Below, one piece after another: positions 14,864 through 23,207 of a stretch of DNA of 37,697 bases. A program made the translations under genes and the position numbers. This stretch comes from a virus. Location: positions 1 through 37,697 of the IMG/VR virus record IMGVR_UViG_3300025380_000072; one strand, given 5' to 3'. A model generated the notes under the pieces. That model worked only from the letters and a program-made list of their open reading frames with translations, searched no databases and was not told where the DNA came from. Position 1 is the stretch's first letter. Each line of letters starts with the position of its first letter.

Positions 14864-16255
14864 TCACAGAATCTCAGGAAGTCTTTCAATTATCGTTTTT
14901 GCGAGGTTCTCTTTACTTTTCAATGCTTTTAAAATAACCTCGTCAACTGAGCCTGCGCTCACTAAATCGATGTAAGTTATTTTTTCGTGGATTTCTGAGC
15001 CTCCTCTGTGATTTCTATCTTCACTCTGTAATCTGTGCTCTAGGTTAAAGCTATGGCTGAAATAAATAGTATAATCAGCTTCTACGAGATTAATTGCAAG
15101 GCCCGCAGATTGAGGATTAGCTATACATATTCTGCACGTTGGGTCTTTCCTAAATTTATCTTGCTCAGCAACTTTATCCTTTGTGTCTCCGTATATAACT
15201 GATGGATTATATTCTTGCAGCGCCTTTTCTAAGGCTTTAATATTGTTTCTAAATATCGCCCAGATGATAACTTTATGGTCTTGTGCTATATCTGCCAGTA
15301 TTTCTTTTAAGGCTTCTATCTTAGGATTACGTTTAAAAGCTATCTCGCCTGCATTTTCGGAACCTACGTACCCTGATGCAATCTGGTTCAAGCGCACTAG
15401 TTTGACTACAGCCGTAGACGCAGTTACTGGGTGTTCTTGGAAGAAAGTAATCAGTTCTTTCTTCATCTCATTATACGCCTTCTGCTGCTCAGGCTCCATA
15501 GGGATTTGTAATGTTTGATAAACCTTTGGTGGTAAATCTAGGCATTCCTCTTTTTTACGCCTATCCGCCTTCTGCATTATAAGTTTATTTAATAATTTAG
15601 TAGTATCTGGTTTCGGTGCAAAGTTAGGAAAGTAATATCTTGTACCAGCTCTTCCTGCGTTCTTATCTTCGAAGTATTTATTCCGGAACGCATAAAAACT
15701 CGACCCAAAGATTTCACCTCTATCAAGTATTAAGTATTGGCTAAATATATCTAACGAATTGTTAAGGACCGGTGTTCCAGACAATAAGTACCTGATATCT
15801 ATCTTCTTCGACATATGAGTCAATATCCTAGTTCTAATAGCCTTGCTATTCTTAACGCGTTGGCTCTCATCTATAACTAGGCAGTCGAATGGCGTCGCGG
15901 ATAACTCTTTTTGTATAGTTTTTAGTCCCTCGTAATTTATTACTTTAATAGAGAAGTCTTCATTTGCCAAGTTGCGGAGTCGCTTAGCTTTAGTGCCTTG
16001 CAATACTATTCCCTTTAGTTTGCTGTGCATCTCAATTTCATTAACCCAGTTTTGTAGCGCAATATTAGGGGCCACTACCAGGGCTCTGCAAGGGTGTCCG
16101 AGACCGTATGACTTATATCGCATAAGGTCTATAGTAGCTTTGGTCTTACCTGTTCCCATTTCCCAGAATAAGGCTAAAGAATCTCTGTCTTTGTAGAGCT
16201 CAAGCGCCTCAGCCTGATGCTTATATGGCTCCGTAATATAAGTGAAATCAGCCAT
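14864..16255 (-). CDS. SNF2-type DEAD/DEAH helicase
   Basis: A 463-residue superfamily 2 ATPase. Walker A is EMGTGKTK (about residues 32-39), motif II is VIDESQRVKN, motif III is LLSGTPVLNN, and later motifs include HRLQSEDRNHR (motif VI, arginine finger). This is the short SNF2-like form frequent in phages, thought to act in replication or recombination. I chose the ATG at 16255, one base after the previous stop, over an upstream TTG at 16351 whose extra 32 codons lie inside the methyltransferase gene. The ribosome binding site is weak, which suggests coupling. Confidence 0.88.
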   Translation of the reverse strand: MADFTYITEPYKHQAEALELYKDRDSLALFWEMGTGKTKATIDLMRYKSYGLGHPCRALVVAPNIALQNWVNEIEMHSKLKGIVLQGTKAKRLRNLANEDFSIKVINYEGLKTIQKELSATPFDCLVIDESQRVKNSKAIRTRILTHMSKKIDIRYLLSGTPVLNNSLDIFSQYLILDRGEIFGSSFYAFRNKYFEDKNAGRAGTRYYFPNFAPKPDTTKLLNKLIMQKADRRKKEECLDLPPKVYQTLQIPMEPEQQKAYNEMKKELITFFQEHPVTASTAVVKLVRLNQIASGYVGSENAGEIAFKRNPKIEALKEILADIAQDHKVIIWAIFRNNIKALEKALQEYNPSVIYGDTKDKVAEQDKFRKDPTCRICIANPQSAGLAINLVEADYTIYFSHSFNLEHRLQSEDRNHRGGSEIHEKITYIDLVSAGSVDEVILKALKSKENLAKTIIERLPEIL

Positions 16256-16256
16256 A

Positions 16257-17558
16257 TTACATTTTAGCCAATATAGTAGCAAGCAATTCAAAAGCACTTT
16301 GATTGTAAGGTTCCATTTTCCAGCATTCCCGTAGATACTCGATAGCTCCAATAAAATCTTTTTGATAATACTTTATTTGACCCAGGTGAATCAGGCACAT
16401 AGCATTTTTCCCCTTTAGCTCGGTAGCTTTTAAGAGTGATTCTTCCGCTTTATCAAAATTACCTTCTCTAAATAAGCTGAGCCCGAGAGCTGTGTGGAGC
16501 TCCCAGAAGTGAGGTTTGAATTTAATATACTCTTCAAGAATGTCTTGTTCATCGATAGCGTCATTTAAGCTGGAATACTTAATAATCAATTCTGGAAAGT
16601 TGTTGTAATTCTTCAATGCTTCGACTAAATTCTTTTTTGTACCTCCGACATCACCTGTAGCTGTACACTTATCTGCTCTATCTCTTAACGTATAACAGGC
16701 GTTTATGCGGTCAAGTAACTCAATATTTTCATCGTAGCAGGACATTTTAGGTGCTTTTGTTTTTGTTTTCTTAAATATAATAGCGGTGCCATATAAATAA
16801 TTATTTTCAAATACAGATTCAAAGCCATTTACTGCTAAAAAATATCGAAGGGTGTTGTCTGAAAACATGTTAATATGCTCATCTTTGAATAAATCATAGC
16901 GCGTAGTGTAATCTAGTCTATCTATAGTAGGCAATCCTATGTATAGAATCCCCGTATCCGACAGAATTCTGTTGAATTCCTTGAGAAGTAAATCTGGCTG
17001 TTGGATATGCTCAAGTACATGGTAACACACGATTAAATCGAAGCTACCGTCCTTATACACAGAGGTATCATCACTGGATGAGATATCTAAATCATAAATA
17101 TGCCTTGCCCAGTTGGCATGTCCCGGGTTAAGTTCTATTCCTTTTGCTGTTTTTATTAAATTTTCGTCACGTAGATACTTCAATAGATAACCATCACTGC
17201 ATCCGAAATCTAATGCGTTATTATAGGTATTGCCTTTATCTATATTATCAGCCATATAAGCACCTATCATTTTCTTATGCATCTCAAGTTTACTAAATTT
17301 AGTATTAAGAAAAGCCAGGTCTTGGGAGCGTACCTCTTTGTTATACCACTCTTGAATATCTTTCAGCTGTGGATTATAACTAATGAACCCGCAATTTCTG
17401 CAAATACATAGATGATTATCTACTATTGGTTTTCTGATATGGTCTAGGAACTCCCACTCCTCTTTGTGACATAAGGGACATTCTATTTCTACTCTGCTTT
17501 TATCGTACATCATAGTAACTTCTATCGTTTTATTAATTGGCTCTAATTTGTTTAACAT
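16257..17558 (-). CDS. SAM-dependent methyltransferase with Zn finger and TPR tail
   Basis: 433 residues in three parts. A zinc finger has C27, C30, C53 and C56 (C51 is close by). A class I methyltransferase core has LDFGCSDGYLLK near 117-128 and CYHVLEHIQQP further on. A C-terminal set of TPR helices (about 300-430) includes LGLSLFREGNFDKAEESLL. The finger-plus-core layout matches sugar C-methyltransferases and related surface-glycan enzymes. It is next to the DAHP-synthase-like gene, so an acidic sugar or glycan is the likely substrate, by inference. A protein or DNA substrate cannot be excluded. AAGGAG precedes the ATG. Confidence 0.75.
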   Translation of the reverse strand: MLNKLEPINKTIEVTMMYDKSRVEIECPLCHKEEWEFLDHIRKPIVDNHLCICRNCGFISYNPQLKDIQEWYNKEVRSQDLAFLNTKFSKLEMHKKMIGAYMADNIDKGNTYNNALDFGCSDGYLLKYLRDENLIKTAKGIELNPGHANWARHIYDLDISSSDDTSVYKDGSFDLIVCYHVLEHIQQPDLLLKEFNRILSDTGILYIGLPTIDRLDYTTRYDLFKDEHINMFSDNTLRYFLAVNGFESVFENNYLYGTAIIFKKTKTKAPKMSCYDENIELLDRINACYTLRDRADKCTATGDVGGTKKNLVEALKNYNNFPELIIKYSSLNDAIDEQDILEEYIKFKPHFWELHTALGLSLFREGNFDKAEESLLKATELKGKNAMCLIHLGQIKYYQKDFIGAIEYLRECWKMEPYNQSAFELLATILAKM

Positions 17559-17560
17559 AT

Positions 17561-18328
17561 TTACTCCTTCTTATTTGTTTCGAAAAGACCTTCGTTAACC
17601 CAAGACTCAAAGGTCGCGAAATTTATTTGTTGCTGAGCATCTGATAGCGCTTTCTTCGGACGATTGTGTACTTCAATCATTAGGTAATCAGGTTCATAAA
17701 CTTTAGCGCATTTGATTAAATTCTTAACGTATTTACTATCGCACGCAGAATGACTTACGTCGTAGCATATTTTATGTTTTAATTTAATATCTTTTACTTT
17801 TAAAACATCTACGCGCTTATTAAAAAGCCCTCTTTGGTGCATTAATTCTCTTAGTCTGGCGATGTCTGTAACGTCAGGCATAAAGCGCTGCTCTTGGGGC
17901 CATAACCCCATTATACCTCTGAGACACAATATTACTTCTGACTCATCTAAATAAGAAGCGTGGTCAAGAAAAGAACTTATACTAGATGCATAATGTCGTT
18001 TTAATAGTATCGGTTTATCAATTCCGTTTAATCCTTTTAAAAGATGAGTATTCATTTGATTTCTGCTACCTACCTGTATCATATCAACATCTTGTCTATA
18101 ATCGGATTCAGAATCATACATTTCATTAACAAATTCAAAGTAATATTCCTTTTTTAAATCTGCAATCCACCTATATACAGCTGGCGTACCTTGATAATCT
18201 TTCGGCATAGACCTGTACTTTAGAGCCCCTCCCCTTATGTATTTTATACCTAGTTCTGTTAAAAATTTTACTGTATCTTTTGTTTGTTTATACGATTCAA
18301 AACTACACGGACCTGCTATAATTTCCAT
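17561..18328 (-). CDS. DAHP synthase-like PEP-condensing aldolase
   Basis: A 255-residue TIM-barrel enzyme of the DAHP/KDO-8-P synthase superfamily, close to type I-beta DAHP synthases. Seen: GPCS (C8), RGGALKYR (32-39), GSRNQMN (87-93), PILLKRH (106-112), CLRGI (135-139), DVSH (H193), EVH (E219) and SDAQQQ (D230). C8, H193, E219 and D230 are the four expected metal ligands. The sugar-phosphate motif KPR reads KYR, and CERG reads CLRG, so the substrate may differ from erythrose 4-phosphate. It probably joins phosphoenolpyruvate to an aldose phosphate to make a ulosonic acid. It lacks the SAF domain of NeuB. Confidence 0.85.
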   Translation of the reverse strand: MEIIAGPCSFESYKQTKDTVKFLTELGIKYIRGGALKYRSMPKDYQGTPAVYRWIADLKKEYYFEFVNEMYDSESDYRQDVDMIQVGSRNQMNTHLLKGLNGIDKPILLKRHYASSISSFLDHASYLDESEVILCLRGIMGLWPQEQRFMPDVTDIARLRELMHQRGLFNKRVDVLKVKDIKLKHKICYDVSHSACDSKYVKNLIKCAKVYEPDYLMIEVHNRPKKALSDAQQQINFATFESWVNEGLFETNKKE

Positions 18329-18507
18329 TGATTACCCTCCACTTTCATAAATACTATATTGTCGTTTTCTTCTATTTCCTTCGTCATGTCTGAGTCATGT
18401 GAGCATCTCATTAACTCGCCGAGGGATACAAAAAAATTCTCAGTCAGCATTGCCGCGGTAAGTGTATTATTTTCCTCACCGCTTGATAATATTTTAAGCA
18501 ATGCCAT
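18316..18507 (-). CDS. Small hypothetical protein (63 aa)
   Basis: A short acidic protein with a hydrophobic centre (LTENFFVSLGELM), no known motif. Its end overlaps the aldolase start by 13 bases, and the aldolase ribosome binding site (GGAGGG) is inside it. AAGGAT precedes its ATG. It may be a partner of the aldolase, as small genes in such cassettes sometimes are, but nothing shows this. Confidence 0.55.
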   Translation of the reverse strand: MALLKILSSGEENNTLTAAMLTENFFVSLGELMRCSHDSDMTKEIEENDNIVFMKVEGNQWKL

Positions 18508-18508
18508 T

Positions 18509-18895
18509 TTATAGAAAATCCTTTGTCAGCATCGCATCTGGGATTTCACTTTTACGAAGCTGGGCCACTGCATAACTGTATAGCCTTAATAAAGTTCTGG
18601 TATAGTAGCTGTCTATTATAGTAGCGTCGTTTTTCATTAACTGTTGTATCATTTGTGCAAAGTCAACGATTTGACCCAGTGAGTCTTTGGATACTCTTCT
18701 CTTAAAATCGTCGATGAAACATTTACTGTACTGAAATATCTGAGTTTTATCAAATTGATTCGAGGGCACATAGTCATTTATAACTAGGAAGTCGTGTTTA
18801 AACAGCTCCAGCATCTCTACATTAGTCATGGCGCTTAGGCGCAATCCTGTTAAATCTAAATCCGCCATCAGTATATCTATTATTTTATTTGTCAT
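18509..18895 (-). CDS. Hypothetical helical protein (128 aa)
   Basis: Mostly helical 128-residue protein, no membrane segment, no motif I recognise. It starts 10 bases inside the end of the cytidylyltransferase gene without a clear ribosome binding site, which points to coupled translation. Function unknown. Confidence 0.6.
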   Translation of the reverse strand: MTNKIIDILMADLDLTGLRLSAMTNVEMLELFKHDFLVINDYVPSNQFDKTQIFQYSKCFIDDFKRRVSKDSLGQIVDFAQMIQQLMKNDATIIDSYYTRTLLRLYSYAVAQLRKSEIPDAMLTKDFL

Positions 18896-20231
18896 TTATT
18901 GCGGCATCCGTTTCTTTTATTAGCCCGCGGCGACTGGGGTCGTGCGTTAAACTTCTGTCGTGTACTCTGTAAATAAACAAAGGCTCCGCTAGATATCCTG
19001 TTTTAAATCCGTATTCTTTGAAACTTTTAAGTAAAGTAGTCCCATCTCTGAAAGACTGTGTTTCTTTAAATTTAACGAAACTGTACTTTTTTTTCTCGAT
19101 AAGAGCACAAGACATAATGTTGTCTTTATCACCAGGTACATTGTGTATGAGCAGTTTATCTGTTAAAGCGTCGAAATTCGGGATAACAGCGCTGTAGAAA
19201 TTGTGCTCCGTCAGGTAGTTAACCATCTTCTCTAAAGCATCCGGCATTAACATATCGTCGGCATCCAACCTAAGAATATACTTACCTCTCGCTTTCTTTA
19301 TAGCTAGGTTGATGCTGTCTATGAAGTTCAGCTCATCGGTAAAAAAGGTTCTTACTTTTTCTTCGTTATTTACTTCTTTTAAATACTGGTGTATCTGCTT
19401 GCTACCATAATCGATTAGTATAAATTCGTAATCAGTAAATGTTTGTTCTTGCAAACTCGCAATAGCATTTTGAAGCCACTTAATAGGGTAATCCTTAAAA
19501 ACAGTATACACAGTCACCAAGGGCACTTTATTCATATCTGTTATAAATGAGTTGCGTGTAATAAATTCTACTATATCCCATGTATTGAAGCAATAGTTAA
19601 TGACAGATAGTTTTTTCCAGACCAACTGTACTACTTTCCAATCGTCCTCCGTATCCAGTGTTAAATTGATACTTGGATTTTTGTATGAGCCTGGAACCTT
19701 GAATACTTTTGAGGTATCGGTATTTTTAAATAGAAATTCTATGCTCTCGACATCAGCCATGTCGTATTCCCCTAAGGCTTTTACAAGAGAATCTCTTTTA
19801 AATACATCACTGTCGCAACCTCTTATGAGATTTTCAGGATAAGTATAAGACGCATCTGCCAACACCGCCTCTACCGCCATTGAATCTAGAATAGCTGTAT
19901 CAACGAAAAAATCATCACCTGTAACTCTTATAATGTAATCGTACCCTTTAGAAGCATCGTACAACCTCCTAGCTATATTCTTTTCATCACCACGAAAGCA
20001 TCCGAGTAAGTACTTATATTTACCTTTTAGACGTAAGTACGCGTCGAAAATAGGCGAATCTGCATCTCTATCCGTAGTAGCTATTATACAATTATAGGAT
20101 GTTTTCCCAAGTCTTTGAATTAAATACTCCAAGCATGAAAGACCCGGTTTTAATTCTCTCAGTATTTTACCAGGTGCTCTTTTGCTGTCGTATCTGCATT
20201 GAATTAATATAATTGCTTTAGGGTGTATCAT
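18885..20231 (-). CDS. SpsF-like cytidylyltransferase fused to GT2 glycosyltransferase
   Basis: 448 residues, two domains. Residues 1 to about 230 resemble the SpsF/CMP-sugar transferase family: IILIQCRYDSKRAPGKILREL matches 'I.QAR..S.RLPGKVL..L' (the first ~25 residues), followed by LGCFRGDEKNIARRLYDA and RVTGDDFFVD. Residues about 235-445 form a GT2 fold: VPLVTVYTVFKDYPIKWL, SLQEQTFTDYEFILIDYGS and the metal motif LDADDM. It would activate a sugar as its CMP form and transfer it or another sugar. The R of QAR is kept as R13, while T in STR reads K. It overlaps the radical SAM gene in ATGA. A fusion of activation and transfer in one chain is unusual. Confidence 0.85.
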   Translation of the reverse strand: MIHPKAIILIQCRYDSKRAPGKILRELKPGLSCLEYLIQRLGKTSYNCIIATTDRDADSPIFDAYLRLKGKYKYLLGCFRGDEKNIARRLYDASKGYDYIIRVTGDDFFVDTAILDSMAVEAVLADASYTYPENLIRGCDSDVFKRDSLVKALGEYDMADVESIEFLFKNTDTSKVFKVPGSYKNPSINLTLDTEDDWKVVQLVWKKLSVINYCFNTWDIVEFITRNSFITDMNKVPLVTVYTVFKDYPIKWLQNAIASLQEQTFTDYEFILIDYGSKQIHQYLKEVNNEEKVRTFFTDELNFIDSINLAIKKARGKYILRLDADDMLMPDALEKMVNYLTEHNFYSAVIPNFDALTDKLLIHNVPGDKDNIMSCALIEKKKYSFVKFKETQSFRDGTTLLKSFKEYGFKTGYLAEPLFIYRVHDRSLTHDPSRRGLIKETDAAINDK

Positions 20232-21172
20232 AAGTTACTCCACTTGTAAGATTCTGAACTATCGCAATTTTTACACATTTTAGGCAATACATCGAATCTA
20301 AGAAATTTGAGATTATCTCGTATACACAATAAGCTCGGATGATTCCAATAATCTAATAGCTTTACTTCTTTACTATCAATACTGAACGGTAGATAGCTTG
20401 GTTTATGCCAAAGTAAGCAGCAATATCCTACTTTAAAATCATGAGTAACAACAAGCCTTCTCCTCGGCATTAAACAATCTTTTCTCCCTACAGCAACCTT
20501 ATCTCCTAATTTTTTTATTTTACCTTTTTTAGTAATTTGCTCCTTTAGGGTTACTCTATCCATTGCTGCTCTTATATTAAATTTTACTTTATGATATCGA
20601 GCGGCCCAAAGCATACGAAACTTTGCGATTTCTACATACTCATGACTGGATGTATATACATATGATAAGGTCAGCTTAGCCCTGTGTTGGTAGCCACCTA
20701 CCATTCTTATAGTATCTAGTATATTATTCTCGAGCAGTTGAAAATCACCACCACGTTTTTCTTTATACGTATCTTTATAAAAAGCATCTACACTAAAGCT
20801 TATGTCAGTACAATACTGAGCCATCCACAACGACACAGCCTTATTTCTATACTGTCCATTAGTATTAATTCTTATATCTATAAATTTCTTATGTGCATAT
20901 TTAAGGAATAAATCGAAATCGGGATGTAATGTTGATTCTCCTCTTAGATTGAATTTAATACTGGGTACTTTACCTGCTATCTCATCTATTATTTGTTTGT
21001 ATCTATCAAAATCCATGAAGCCTTTTTTAAAGTCCTGTATATGTTCGCTGTGTGGGCAAAAGCTACAGGATAAATTACAATGCGTACTTAATTCAAAATC
21101 AACATGCAATGGATACTCCCAAGTTATGTACTTTGCTAAATGCCATTTTAATCTATACAACCAATATTTCAT
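20228..21172 (-). CDS. Radical SAM enzyme with SPASM/Twitch-like C-terminus
   Basis: 314 residues from the ATG at 21172 (AGGAGA six bases before). THCNLSCSFCPHS carries the CxxxCxxC cluster motif at about residues 31-38. Downstream, FNLRGESTLHPDF is the 'GGEP'-like element with RGES in place of GGEP. C-terminal cysteines (KDCLMP, GYCCLL, KMCKNC) suit an auxiliary Fe-S cluster domain. Such enzymes modify peptides or sugars. Context is a glycan cassette, so a sugar or anchor peptide substrate is inferred. An upstream in-frame start at 21232 would read over the small gene at 21169-21318 and is less likely. Confidence 0.82.
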   Translation of the reverse strand: MKYWLYRLKWHLAKYITWEYPLHVDFELSTHCNLSCSFCPHSEHIQDFKKGFMDFDRYKQIIDEIAGKVPSIKFNLRGESTLHPDFDLFLKYAHKKFIDIRINTNGQYRNKAVSLWMAQYCTDISFSVDAFYKDTYKEKRGGDFQLLENNILDTIRMVGGYQHRAKLTLSYVYTSSHEYVEIAKFRMLWAARYHKVKFNIRAAMDRVTLKEQITKKGKIKKLGDKVAVGRKDCLMPRRRLVVTHDFKVGYCCLLWHKPSYLPFSIDSKEVKLLDYWNHPSLLCIRDNLKFLRFDVLPKMCKNCDSSESYKWSNL

Positions 21173-21318
21173 TTTATTTCTCCTAACAATTTTAATCTCC
21201 CATAAACAGATATCTTCATATCCTTTGGACACTCTGCTTCTACCTTATCATACTGCTCTGTTGTTAAAGCAATCGAAAGAATCTTAGCTTTAGGACTTAA
21301 CATTTTTTTTCTACCCAT
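21169..21318 (-). CDS. Small ribbon-helix-helix-like protein (49 aa)
   Basis: A 49-residue frame ending in the ATGA overlap with the radical SAM start. The sequence AKILSIALTTEQYDKVEAEC resembles the strand and first helix of a ribbon-helix-helix DNA-binding protein, but it is shorter than most. The ATG lies only 6 bases after the -10 box of the promoter at 21325-21353, so the message may be leaderless, or translation may begin at the second ATG at 21303. It could regulate the cassette it heads. Confidence 0.5.
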   Translation of the reverse strand: MGRKKMLSPKAKILSIALTTEQYDKVEAECPKDMKISVYGRLKLLGEIK

Positions 21319-21324
21319 AATATA

Positions 21325-21353
21325 ATTATATATGATTACTCGTCATAAGGCAA
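21325..21353 (-). promoter_or_regulatory. Promoter for the radical SAM / sugar cassette
   Basis: Minus-strand TTGCCT (21353-21348), 17 bases, TATAAT (21330-21325). The -10 box is perfect, and the -35 hexamer equals that at 32213-32208. It overlaps the end of the gene at 21336-21623. Predicted start of transcription is about 21318, at the ATG. Confidence 0.65.
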
Positions 21354-21623
21354 GTTTTCACTTATATTTATTATTTCTCTAAAAACTCTGTCGATAGCGG
21401 TTCTATGAACAGCACGTAGCTCAACATTTTTTCTAGACATTTTCTCAGTATGATAAAGATAAGCTTTTTCTTGGTCTGTGAACTCTTCAAATGCTTTCTT
21501 ACAAAGTGAATTTCTTCTATTATCCCAAACCCCTGTGAGGTAATTAGCCTCAGATAGCCGTATTATTGCATTAAAAAATACCAGAGCGTGGCCTTTGGCT
21601 TGAGCTTTCTTCATAAACCTCAT
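21336..21623 (-). CDS. Hypothetical basic helical protein (95 aa)
   Basis: 95 residues, basic, helical, with two cysteine-free halves apart from one C near 41. No family recognised. It overlaps the next gene upstream by 4 bases and follows GAGGA. Its end contains the -35 and spacer of the downstream promoter. Function unknown. Confidence 0.6.
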   Translation of the reverse strand: MRFMKKAQAKGHALVFFNAIIRLSEANYLTGVWDNRRNSLCKKAFEEFTDQEKAYLYHTEKMSRKNVELRAVHRTAIDRVFREIINISENLPYDE

Positions 21624-21880
21624 TTAAACGTCCTCGTTTCTTCTATGTATTCGTACTCACCTAGATACCATGCCTTTATACAAAAGTCGATAAAAGCTCT
21701 TTGCAAGCTCTTTAAAGCTTTCTTCTGCATATGTATCTTATCCTTATAATTCACTTTTTCTTCCTCTTGCTTCAGTTCAAAAATAGTCTTCTTCACTTGT
21801 TCAATAACCATTCTGTCTATGAGACATGACAACGTATTGAAATTAGGAATCTTTTCTCTCTCTAGTGGACGTCTAACCAT
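21620..21880 (-). CDS. Hypothetical helical protein (86 aa)
   Basis: 86 residues, mostly charged helix, ending with a tryptophan and tyrosine-rich segment (CIKAWYLGEYEYIEETR). Starts 8 bases inside the GT9-like gene with AAAGGGGT before its ATG. No motif known. Coupling suggests it belongs to the same operon as the transferase. Confidence 0.6.
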   Translation of the reverse strand: MVRRPLEREKIPNFNTLSCLIDRMVIEQVKKTIFELKQEEEKVNYKDKIHMQKKALKSLQRAFIDFCIKAWYLGEYEYIEETRTFK

Positions 21881-23207
21881 GATTCAATACCCCTTTTACT
21901 TCTTTCATTATGTTCTCAATCGGTTCATATTCTACTCTTACGCGCTGTGGGTTATTCTGAGTTGGGATTAATTCAACACCGTCTTTGCCCAGCATTTTCA
22001 CATAGAATATCTTCTTAACCTGCTTACTTATAGGCTCGTAACTAAGTTTAGCAATGTTTTCGGTTTCCATATCTGTAGTAGTCTCCTGTGCCGTATAATT
22101 TATACAGATTATAGGTGTGTCTGAACAAGCTACCGCAAGCATCTGTGGTGCTGAATGACAGCCGATAAATAATTCGGACTGCTGTATCTGTTCCATCTGA
22201 GCTCTCACCGATAAATCAGCGTGGCTAGCATTGTAACAATTGTTTAGAAAAGTCATTGAAGAATCTCCAAGCCTAACTATTTCATAATCAGGATACTCTT
22301 TTGCCAAAGCATCTATTAAATCTTGGCTGTAGTTAGGATTAATGTCTCTACCCTCAGAGTCCCCATATTTACCTTCTCTGAAGTGAACGGTTATTTTCTT
22401 AAGAGGCTCAGCTGCAGGAGTAGGTACTATCTTAGGGAGCGTTATACCTAGTGAGTACAGTCTGGCTCTTTCTTCCCATATTCGAAGGCCTGTCTGTATT
22501 TTAGGATTGTTTTCCATTCCAAATAGATAAGGCAGATATCTATATTTAAAAATAGCAGCCTTCGGAAGAGCTCTTAACATCCTAGTGATAATGTATTCTT
22601 GTATAGCTACGTTTAGGAATCCTGTTGGGTGTTTTAATGTGAGGGAGATTTGCCTGTTCTTTTCTTCTTCCATAAGAGTAATATCAATTACCCCATCTAA
22701 CCAAGTACACGTCTCGAAAAGTTCTCTTAAATCGTCCCTATTAGTAGGACATATTGCCAGAACCGTACAGCCTTTAAGTTTCTCAAGCATCATATATTGA
22801 AGCATTACTATCGAATCACCGAAAGCTACTGGCCAGATGTAAGGAAATATAACCAGTTTCTTGGTAGCTTGGAATTCCTTGGCTTTCTTTACAAAAGTAT
22901 CTGCTAATTTTTTTAAATCCTTATTTCGAGGAATCATAGGAGTACTGGCCAGTGTACTTATTCCTACCTGTGCTACATTGTCTTGGACGGCGGCTGCGTG
23001 GAAGGCCTTTTGAACCTCTTCGTCTTTCGTAAAAAACACAGCCTGCATCATGCTTAAAGTAGTGTGTACAGCTTCTGCCGTGCGGTTACCTCTCACTTGG
23101 CATCGTTTTATCCACTGCATGCCCTCAACCATATCTATTTCTTTTTCATTTATTAATTCCGTTATCTGAGCATCATATTCTCCATTTACATATTTATCTA
23201 GATTCAT
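21873..23207 (-). CDS. GT9 (heptosyltransferase)-like glycosyltransferase
   Basis: 444 residues from ATG 23207, chosen because the upstream 28 codons would lie within the nuclease gene and AAGGGGT sits before this ATG. Residues 1-115 are a helical leader of unknown role. Then VIFPYIWPVAFGDSIVMLQY matches the 'R...GDVL...P' start of GT9 N-domains, and the second half has the ADP-sugar-binding type fold: ITVHFREGKYG, YPDYEIVRLGDSS and FIGCHSAPQMLAVACSDTPI (the 'G.DSG..H.A' region, here GCHSAPQMLA). It would transfer a sugar from a nucleotide donor. Donor and acceptor are unknown. Confidence 0.7.
   Translation of the reverse strand: MNLDKYVNGEYDAQITELINEKEIDMVEGMQWIKRCQVRGNRTAEAVHTTLSMMQAVFFTKDEEVQKAFHAAAVQDNVAQVGISTLASTPMIPRNKDLKKLADTFVKKAKEFQATKKLVIFPYIWPVAFGDSIVMLQYMMLEKLKGCTVLAICPTNRDDLRELFETCTWLDGVIDITLMEEEKNRQISLTLKHPTGFLNVAIQEYIITRMLRALPKAAIFKYRYLPYLFGMENNPKIQTGLRIWEERARLYSLGITLPKIVPTPAAEPLKKITVHFREGKYGDSEGRDINPNYSQDLIDALAKEYPDYEIVRLGDSSMTFLNNCYNASHADLSVRAQMEQIQQSELFIGCHSAPQMLAVACSDTPIICINYTAQETTTDMETENIAKLSYEPISKQVKKIFYVKMLGKDGVELIPTQNNPQRVRVEYEPIENIMKEVKGVLNHG

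Noticed and set aside
17561-18328. NeuB-type sialic acid synthase
   Set aside because: The protein has DAHP-type motifs (RGGAxKxR, GSRNxMN, EVH...SD) and lacks the C-terminal SAF domain of NeuB.
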